Part shown: in pieces, positions 1-5,464 of the stretch
Layout: every line of letters starts with the position of its first letter
How positions within the stretch are numbered: the stretch's first letter is position 1
Assembly: GCA_025999735.1 (NCBI GenBank)
Contig: BNXR01000114.1
Span: forward strand, 1-5,464
Source of the DNA: Bacteroidia bacterium
GTDB taxonomy: Bacteria > Bacteroidota > Bacteroidia > Bacteroidales > Marinifilaceae
Direction: 5' to 3'
DNA: 5,464 bases
Translations under genes and position numbers: made by a program
Notes under the pieces: model-generated
Seen by the model: the letters and a program-made list of their open reading frames with translations, nothing else
Told to the model about the DNA's origin: nothing
Database searches by the model: none

Positions 1-1169
1 TTATTGACGAATACGACAAACCCATATTGGATGCGATAGGCAAGACGGAAGCAGTAGAAATTCGTGAGTTTCTTCAAGGATTTTACGTTGTATTGAAAAG
101 TGCCGATAACCATTTGAAATTTGTTTTACTGACCGGTGTAACGAATGTCAAAGTGTCAATATTTTCGGTATTGAATATGAATGATATTACATTGAGCGAT
201 AAATATGCCTCTATCTGTGGCTATACGCAGGAAGAATTGGAAGGTGATTTTTCGGAATATATTGACGAAACGGCATCTCATTTGGAAATAACACGGGAGG
301 ATTTGCTTTACTACATTCGCAGGTGGTACGATGGTTATACATGGGATGGCAAGACATCGGTTTACAATCCGTTTGCTACACTGATGCTTTTTAAACACAA
401 AAAATTTTCCAATTACTGGTTTGAAACGGGTACGCCCACTTTTTTGATTAATCGTCTCAAAAAACACGGTCTTGCCAAAACAGTATTAGAACCTATTATT
501 GCTGATTCTTCGGCTTTCGACAGTTACGATCCGGATGCACTTGATGATGTGCCTTTATTATTTCAGACAGGCTATCTGACTGTCAAAAACAAAGAAGTGA
601 CTGATGGTAATTATCTATACACCCTTGAAGTTCCCAATCTGGAAGTGAGAGTGTCGTTGATGAGGCACCTGTTAAGCGCATATACCAATTATCCTCTTTC
701 AACCATGTCGGTACTTGGACGGGAAATGTTGCAACAAATTCTTGCTTTCGATGAGGAGGGTTTTACAAACAATATGCGGTTGATGCTTGCCGGTGTTTCT
801 TACACTTTAAAAGCGTCTAAGGAGAGAAACAAAACCAAAGCGGAAGCGGAAAATGCCGAAAATGAAGCCCGTTATCACATCATCTTTCAATTGTGGATGA
901 CCATGCTGGGTTTCAATATTCAAAGCGAAAAGATTACCAACCGTGGACGTATGGATGCGGTATTACTGCAAGACGGAGTGGCGATAGTGGTAGAACTGAA
1001 ATACCACGCCAAAAAGAAATTGAAAACCTTGCTTAAGCAGGCAATAGCACAAATCCGCGAGAAGCGGTATTATGAACAATTCCTTGACCGAAAAATCATT
1101 CTGCTGGGCATCGCATTCAGTGGAAAAGAGGTCGGTTGCAGAATAGAATGTAGGAATTTAGAAATGTAG
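1..1169 (+). CDS. AAA-ATPase-like / PD-(D/E)XK nuclease family protein (DUF1703 type), 5' end outside window
   Basis: The frame is open from the first bases. The codons at 3-32 read IDEYDKPILD, the Walker B-type motif of the AAA-ATPase-like family (Pfam PF09820), so the real start and the P-loop lie upstream. TTG at 27 is not the start. About 388 codons are visible. Numbering codon 3-5 as residue 1, the order is: Walker B (1-10), a LLTGVT...KVSIFS segment (about 43-55), ICGYTQEELE, WYDGY, the YNPF and NYWFETGTPTFLI family motifs (about 115-150), and FQTGYLTVK. A C-terminal PD-(D/E)XK domain (PF08011 type) follows, with E288, D318 in GRMDAV, and E331-x-K333 in VELKY. All expected nuclease acidic and lysine residues are present. 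The family is usually multi-copy in Bacteroidales; its cellular role is not established. The last residues (about CRNLEM) are encoded by tandem-repeat sequence. Family call is firm, function is not. Confidence 0.88.
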   Translation, partial: IDEYDKPILDAIGKTEAVEIREFLQGFYVVLKSADNHLKFVLLTGVTNVKVSIFSVLNMNDITLSDKYASICGYTQEELEGDFSEYIDETASHLEITREDLLYYIRRWYDGYTWDGKTSVYNPFATLMLFKHKKFSNYWFETGTPTFLINRLKKHGLAKTVLEPIIADSSAFDSYDPDALDDVPLLFQTGYLTVKNKEVTDGNYLYTLEVPNLEVRVSLMRHLLSAYTNYPLSTMSVLGREMLQQILAFDEEGFTNNMRLMLAGVSYTLKASKERNKTKAEAENAENEARYHIIFQLWMTMLGFNIQSEKITNRGRMDAVLLQDGVAIVVELKYHAKKKLKTLLKQAIAQIREKRYYEQFLDRKIILLGIAFSGKEVGCRIECRNLEM

Positions 1170-1263
1170 GAATGTAGGAATGTAGAAATGTAGAAATGAG
1201 GAATGTAGGAATGTAGGAATTTAGAAATGAGGAATGTAGGAATGTAGGAATTTAGGAATTTAG
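1146..1263. repeat. Degenerate octamer tandem array (RAATKTAG)
   Basis: There are fifteen head-to-tail units. Most are GAATGTAG, GAATTTAG or AAATGTAG, and two are 7-base AAATGAG units (1194-1200, 1225-1231). A higher-order period of 31 bases is visible: 1170-1200 and 1201-1231 differ at only two positions, and 1232-1263 repeats the pattern with a changed last unit. The array begins inside the 3' end of the upstream gene and supplies its TAG stop at 1167-1169. Because 8 is not a multiple of 3 and each unit carries TAG, all three + frames are closed quickly, while the minus strand stays open and gives a meaningless translation. A degenerate unit (1264-1270) ends it. It is likely to vary in unit number between strains (inference). 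Confidence 0.9.
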
Positions 1264-1270
1264 AAAGGAG

Positions 1271-1324
1271 GTTGCGGGTCAAGCCCGCAATGACGGACGG
1301 GGAGCAAGGACATAGCCCTTTGGG
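1271..1324. repeat. GC-rich palindromic interspersed element inside the octamer array
   Basis: A GC-rich segment lies between the main octamer array and its remnant. It holds a perfect inverted repeat, TTGCGGG (1272-1278) and CCCGCAA (1284-1290), around the loop TCAAG, followed by TGACGGACGGGG. A second small hairpin, GCCC-TTT-GGGC, sits at 1315-1325. On the minus strand the core reads GTCATTGCGGGCTTGACC, a motif I recall as a short dispersed repeat in many bacterial genomes (recollection, not checked). There is no T-tract on the + strand, so I do not call it a terminator. Confidence 0.6.
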
Positions 1325-1348
1325 CAATGTAGAAATTTAGAAATGTAG
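1325..1348. repeat. Second, short block of the octamer array
   Basis: Three more units (CAATGTAG, AAATTTAG, AAATGTAG) follow directly after the GC-rich element and belong to the same repeat family as 1146-1263. Their position suggests that the GC-rich element interrupts one originally continuous array. The rest of the gap, 1349-1430, is A/T-rich and I see nothing in it. Confidence 0.75.
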
Positions 1349-1431
1349 AAAATTAATATAATAACAATAAAGAGTGAAAATAGGATTGGCAGTATCCCCC
1401 GTACTACCGTATATACCTTCATAAAAATGCG

Positions 1432-1463
1432 TTTGCAACTCTGAAATCTTTTTTATACTTTTG
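1432..1463 (+). promoter_or_regulatory. Bacteroidota-type promoter for the DUF4861 lipoprotein gene
   Basis: TTTG at 1432-1435 (-33 element) and TACTTTTG at 1456-1463 (-7 element, consensus TAnnTTTG) are separated by 20 bases. This is the layout described for the primary sigma factor in Bacteroides. The expected transcription start is near 1468-1470, only 8-10 bases before the ATG at 1478 but about 24 bases before the ATG at 1493. Confidence 0.75.
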
Positions 1464-1492
1464 CCCGCAAACTATTTATGGAATATTTTATA

Positions 1493-2698
1493 ATGAGAAA
1501 CACATTTATACTCCTCATTTTCACTGTTTTGTTTACTTCTTGTGCACAGCAACGGAAAATAACGATCGTGGTAACGAACGACACGGAAGTTGCGCGTAGC
1601 AATGAAACGGTATCCATCTCTTGGGGACAGTTGTTAGACAATGACCCGAAACTCATGGACAGAAATGTCGTTGTGGCTGATGCTAAGGGATATGAAGTTA
1701 CCTCGCAGATAATACGCGAAGGAACAAAAGACCCCAAAGGCTTGATATTTCAAGTCACTATACCGGCATTGAGCACCGTACAATACACTCTAAAACAAAG
1801 AAGACCGATGGTCTATCCTGCGCATGTTTTCGGGCGATTGGTGCCAGAAAGGAAAGACGATTTCGCATGGGAAAATGATAAGGTTGTTTACCGTGTCTTC
1901 GGACCGGCTGCGGAACAAGAAGGAGAAATTTGTAATGGCATAGATGTGTGGGTGAAATCAACAGATAAATTAGTCATCAATGATTGGTACAGGAGGGGTG
2001 ACTTCGACAAAGATCGTGGTGACGGTTTTGACGGTTATGAAGTAGGTCGAACCTTAGGTGGCGGTGCATTGGCTCCATACGTGAATGGTCGTATCTATTT
2101 GGGGAACAACTTTTCCACTTCAGAAATTCTTGACCAGGGACCACTTCGTTTAGCGTTTAAGTTGGAATACGAACCTTTTCATACTGAAAGCTACGAGGTG
2201 ACAGAAACCCGTACAATTTCGTTAGATGCTCATGCCTATTTAACGAAAATAGAAGATGTTTATGAAAATGCACCCAAAGGGATGTTGGTAGCGGCAGGTA
2301 TTGTCACGCGCCCAACGCCGGGCGATATGTGGAAAGATCTCGAAAGAGGAATTTCTGCCTATTGGGAACCAGAGAATAACAGCAACGATACGGACAACGG
2401 TCATATTGGTGTCGGAGTCATCATCCCTGATGGAAGCAGGGAAATTGTAGAAAAAGAAGGGCACCTCTTGAATATTGCAAAGTATACAAAGGACAAGCCC
2501 TTTACATATTACATAGGCTCCGCTTGGAGTAAAGCGGGTGTACGTACGCCAGAGGACTGGTCAAATATTTTAATATTAGAACATTCCAAATTAGATAATC
2601 CACTACTGACAGAAATAAGATTGGAAGTTGTTCCGTCATTTTCAGAAAGAATGAAAAAAATAAAAGACAAGATTGTCGCATGGTGGGACAAAAAGTAA
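1493..2698 (+). CDS. DUF4861 family lipoprotein
   Basis: Predicted envelope lipoprotein of 401 residues. The start at 1493 gives a standard lipoprotein signal: Met-Arg, a hydrophobic core, then LFTSC with the lipidated Cys at residue 17, so the mature protein begins CAQQ. The in-frame ATG at 1478 would add five residues (MEYFI) and leave almost no leader after the promoter at 1432-1463; it remains possible. The body matches the DUF4861 family (PF16153) as I know it: a beta-rich N-terminal part (IVVTNDTEVARSNETVSI), then RLVPERKDDFAWEND (about 115-129), GIDVWVKS, a GDGFDGYEVGRTLGGGALAP stretch (about 176-195) and VNGRIYLGNNF. The length is usual for the family. No catalytic role is established; relatives sit among carbohydrate-use genes in some Bacteroidetes (recollection), but no such partner is visible here. 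It is monocistronic: own promoter before it, strong terminator after it. Confidence 0.87.
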   Translation: MRNTFILLIFTVLFTSCAQQRKITIVVTNDTEVARSNETVSISWGQLLDNDPKLMDRNVVVADAKGYEVTSQIIREGTKDPKGLIFQVTIPALSTVQYTLKQRRPMVYPAHVFGRLVPERKDDFAWENDKVVYRVFGPAAEQEGEICNGIDVWVKSTDKLVINDWYRRGDFDKDRGDGFDGYEVGRTLGGGALAPYVNGRIYLGNNFSTSEILDQGPLRLAFKLEYEPFHTESYEVTETRTISLDAHAYLTKIEDVYENAPKGMLVAAGIVTRPTPGDMWKDLERGISAYWEPENNSNDTDNGHIGVGVIIPDGSREIVEKEGHLLNIAKYTKDKPFTYYIGSAWSKAGVRTPEDWSNILILEHSKLDNPLLTEIRLEVVPSFSERMKKIKDKIVAWWDKK

Positions 2699-2723
2699 GG
2701 AACAGTTGGTCATCGCAACATAA

Positions 2724-2760
2724 GACAAAATGTCATGTCAGTATGCTGTCATACTGACAT
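2724..2760. promoter_or_regulatory. TGTCA-motif cluster upstream of groES, possible operator
   Basis: The segment holds GACA-AAA-TGTC (2724-2734) and TGTCA at 2731-2735, 2736-2740 and 2747-2751, with the reverse form TGACA at 2755-2759. This density in under 40 bases is more than the terminator hairpin alone needs. It could be a binding site for a regulator of groESL; no regulator is identified, so this is inference. Confidence 0.35.
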
Positions 2761-2765
2761 TTTTT
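2735..2765 (+). terminator. Rho-independent terminator after the DUF4861 gene
   Basis: A perfect 11-bp stem, ATGTCAGTATG (2735-2745) with CATACTGACAT (2750-2760), encloses the loop CTGT and runs into a T-tract (2760-2765). It lies 36 bases after the stop codon and separates the lipoprotein gene from groESL. Confidence 0.82.
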
Positions 2766-2787
2766 ATGTAATATCTCCAAATTTTGG

Positions 2788-2807
2788 TTTTGGCACAAAA
2801 AATGAAT
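2788..2807 (+). promoter_or_regulatory. TTTTGGCAC box: candidate groESL promoter, -24/-12-like
   Basis: TTTTGGCAC at 2788-2796 resembles the -24 half of a sigma-54 promoter (TGGCAC). Ten bases after its GG, the -12 dinucleotide reads GA (2804-2805) instead of the usual GC, so the match is imperfect. No good TAnnTTTG box with a correctly spaced TTTG is present between the terminator and the groES start. The nearest is AAATTTTG at 2779-2786, which lacks the first T and a -33 partner. A start near 2816 would leave a leader of about 36 A/T-rich bases. No CIRCE operator (TTAGCACTC inverted repeat) is present. Confidence 0.35.
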
Positions 2808-2851
2808 AACGGGGAAAGCAAATTAATTATTAACTTAAAAATTTTAATATT

Positions 2852-4781
<1,930 letters not shown>

Positions 4782-4818
4782 AATTGTGACTATCAGGGTG
4801 TGATGCGCGCCCGTAATT

Positions 4819-4856
4819 TGTAGGGGCAGACATAAAGTCTGTCCCTACATTTTTTT
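4819..4856 (+). terminator. Rho-independent terminator of the groESL operon
   Basis: A 13-bp stem, TGTAGGGGCAGAC (4819-4831) with GTCTGTCCCTACA (4837-4849), has one G-U pair (4826/4842) and the loop ATAAA, and is followed by seven T (4850-4856). The core resembles a short dispersed palindrome I recall from other genomes, so a repeat may have been adopted as the terminator. Confidence 0.88.
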
Positions 4857-5030
4857 ATGCTAACTCTTTTTTTCCGGTGCTATATTTTTCAATTTGTTCC
4901 TGTAGGTTTGCCTTGCTCACAGTCCCGTAGGGCGTTTCCTTACGCTAATGATTGCGCTCTTACAGGGCTTGCAGGTTTAATTCCTTTTTTTATTCCATAT
5001 GTTTGGAAATCCTCTATTTTTATGCTAACT
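4852..5030. repeat. 151-bp block between 14-bp direct repeats
   Basis: TTTTTATGCTAACT occurs at 4852-4865 and again, identical, at 5017-5030. The 151 bases between them (4866-5016) show no convincing gene. They contain a GC-richer middle (about 4899-4975) with GTAGG and GCGT-TTCCTT-ACGC motifs that looks like interspersed-repeat sequence. The second copy contributes the first part of the -7 box of the next promoter. The block could be a small inserted element, or a duplication of the short motif. No terminal inverted repeats are evident at the block ends. Confidence 0.5.
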
Positions 5031-5033
5031 TTG
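5002..5033 (+). promoter_or_regulatory. Bacteroidota-type promoter upstream of the Rpn-type gene
   Basis: TTTG at 5002-5005 and TAACTTTG at 5026-5033 (a full match to TAnnTTTG) are 20 bases apart, the same geometry as the promoter at 1432-1463. Transcription should start near 5038-5042. It would first reach the small frame at 5075 and then, after about 240 bases of repeat-rich leader, the nuclease gene at 5282. Confidence 0.75.
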
Positions 5034-5074
5034 TACCGTCGCAAACAGACAAAATTAACTAAACCTTTATTGTT

Positions 5075-5137
5075 ATGGAAGAATTAGTGGGAAACGTCAT
5101 TTCGAGCGTAGCAGATTCTTTGCTACGCTCAGAATGA
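5075..5137 (+). CDS. Possible 20-codon leader ORF or broken gene start
   Basis: ATG at 5075 is about 35 bases from the predicted transcription start and follows an A/T-rich leader, as expected for a real start in this phylum. The frame reads MEELVGNVISS, then continues through the foldback repeat and stops at TGA (5135-5137). From about codon 8 on, it is encoded by repeat sequence. It may be the remnant of a gene interrupted by the repeat, a leader peptide, or chance. I do not recognise the peptide. Confidence 0.25.
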   Translation: MEELVGNVISSVADSLLRSE

Positions 5138-5139
5138 CG
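5095..5139. repeat. Foldback interspersed repeat (19-bp arms)
   Basis: The arms 5095-5113 and 5121-5139 pair over 19 positions, with one G-U pair (5102/5132) and one mismatch (5103/5131). They begin CGTCATT and end AATGACG, with GAGCGTAGCA/TGCTACGCTC inside. This is the GTCATT...GAATCT type of dispersed element I recall from Bacteroidota genomes, here in head-to-head form. A smaller hairpin, GGCGGC-TTC-GCTGCC (5139-5153), follows at once. There is no T-tract, so I do not call it a terminator. Confidence 0.7.
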
Positions 5140-5188
5140 GCGGCTTCGCTGCCACTCCCTCTCCCTCTTCCCCTCCACAGGAGTGAAT

Positions 5189-5225
5189 GTCATTCCGAAG
5201 GAGCGATAGCGACTGAGGAATCTGC
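5189..5225. repeat. Second copy of the GTCATTC...AATCTGC repeat
   Basis: The segment begins GTCATTCCGAAGGAGCG and ends GAGGAATCTGC. It matches the ends of the reverse complement of the foldback's right half (GTCATTCTGAGCG...AGAATCTG) but is longer in the middle. It is therefore a diverged member of the same repeat family, about 50 bases further on. Confidence 0.6.
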
Positions 5226-5239
5226 AACGAAAATTGTCT

Positions 5240-5262
5240 TGAACCACGATTTTAATAAGATT
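5240..5262. repeat. Possible short dispersed repeat (GAACCACGATTTTAATAAG)
   Basis: This segment, directly before the A-rich leader of the nuclease gene, resembles a GAACCACGATTTT-type sequence I recall as recurring in many bacterial genomes. There is only one copy in the window, so the call rests on recollection. Confidence 0.3.
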
Positions 5263-5281
5263 TAAAAGAAAAAAAAAGATT

Positions 5282-5464
5282 ATGGCAAAATATTTAGACC
5301 CTACAAATGACGTTATTTTTAAGCGTGTCTTTGGTGAGCATCCGAAGATTCTTATCAGTTTTTTGAATGCCTTGTTGCCCTTACAGAAGGGACATTTTAT
5401 TAAAAGTTTAGAATACCTTCCCAATGAGCAAGTTCCAGATAATCCGTTAAAAAAACTTTCTTTT
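5282..5464 (+). CDS. Rpn family PD-(D/E)XK nuclease / putative transposase, 3' end outside window
   Basis: Only the first 61 codons are in the window. They begin MAKYLDPTNDVIFKRVFG and continue with ILISFLNALLP, SLEYLPNEQ and PDNPLKK. This is the N-terminal pattern (LxPTNDxxFKxxFG, then LxxFLNALL) of the Rpn recombination-promoting nuclease / PDDEXK_2 (PF12784) family. Members of the wider Rpn family have been described as RecA-independent recombination-promoting DNA endonucleases, and they are often annotated as transposases. The catalytic D...D/E-x-K residues lie beyond the window, so activity cannot be judged. ATG at 5282 follows an A-rich leader and gives the usual family N-terminus. Transcription probably comes from the promoter at 5002-5033 through a long repeat-bearing leader. 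Confidence 0.85.
   Translation, partial: MAKYLDPTNDVIFKRVFGEHPKILISFLNALLPLQKGHFIKSLEYLPNEQVPDNPLKKLSF

Noticed and set aside
27..29. TTG as the start codon of the first gene
   Set aside because: The frame is open to the left edge and codons 3-26 encode IDEYDKPI, part of a conserved Walker B motif, so the start lies upstream.
1264..1271. AAAGGAGG as a Shine-Dalgarno site
   Set aside because: It is formed by a degenerate repeat unit meeting the GC-rich element; no usable start codon with an open frame follows.
1070..1327. 85-codon minus-strand reading frame
   Set aside because: It translates the octamer array and the GC-rich repeat; the repeated FLHSYI-like peptide is a by-product of stop-free repeats on that strand.
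1146..1348. CRISPR array
   Set aside because: Units are 7-8 bases with no spacers, and no cas gene is present.
1478..1480. ATG at 1478 as the lipoprotein start
   Set aside because: It leaves only 8-10 bases after the predicted transcription start and adds MEYFI before an otherwise standard lipoprotein signal; kept as an alternative.
2699..2851. CIRCE/HrcA operator for groESL
   Set aside because: No TTAGCACTC inverted repeat is present between the terminator and groES.
4857..5087. 76-codon + strand reading frame after groEL
   Set aside because: It starts in the terminator T-tract, crosses repeat-like sequence and the next promoter, and the peptide has no coherent features.
5059..5424. 121-codon minus-strand reading frame
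   Set aside because: It runs antisense through the Rpn-type gene, whose N-terminus is clear on the other strand, and through interspersed repeats.

Overview
The window looks like chromosomal DNA of a member of the Bacteroidota, most likely the order Bacteroidales. Three things point there. Two promoters match the Bacteroidota pattern (TTTG, a 20-base gap, then TAnnTTTG). Start codons are preceded by A/T-rich sequence rather than strong Shine-Dalgarno sites. The GroEL sequence and the neighbouring families (DUF4861 lipoprotein, DUF1703-type AAA/PD-(D/E)XK protein, Rpn-type nuclease) are ones I associate with that order. From memory the GroEL is most like Porphyromonas-type GroEL; genus cannot be fixed here.

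Layout, all genes on the + strand. (1) 1-1169: the 3' part of an AAA-ATPase-like/PD-(D/E)XK protein; its 5' end lies outside the window. (2) 1146-1348: a degenerate octamer tandem array that supplies the stop codon of gene 1 and is interrupted by a GC-rich palindromic element. (3) 1433-1463: a clear promoter, followed by a DUF4861 lipoprotein gene (1493-2698) that ends at a strong terminator (2735-2765). (4) 2724-2851: a control region with a cluster of TGTCA motifs and a TTTTGGCAC box. (5) 2852-4781: the groES-groEL operon, closed by a 13-bp-stem terminator (4819-4856). (6) 4857-5281: about 425 bases without a convincing long gene. It holds a 151-bp block between 14-bp direct repeats, a second clear promoter, a 20-codon reading frame and several interspersed-repeat pieces, including a foldback with 19-bp arms. 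(7) 5282-5464: the start of an Rpn-family PD-(D/E)XK nuclease gene that runs off the window.

The only genes that clearly work together are groES and groEL, which encode the lid and the cage of the cytosolic chaperonin. The lipoprotein gene is a separate transcription unit with no visible polysaccharide-utilisation partners. Core housekeeping genes lie here between two members of multi-copy, mobile-associated nuclease superfamilies, and the intergenic spaces next to those nuclease genes carry most of the repeats. I see no complete insertion sequence, tRNA, rRNA or CRISPR array, and no convincing new defence system. The most unusual material is the repeat architecture and the groESL control region.
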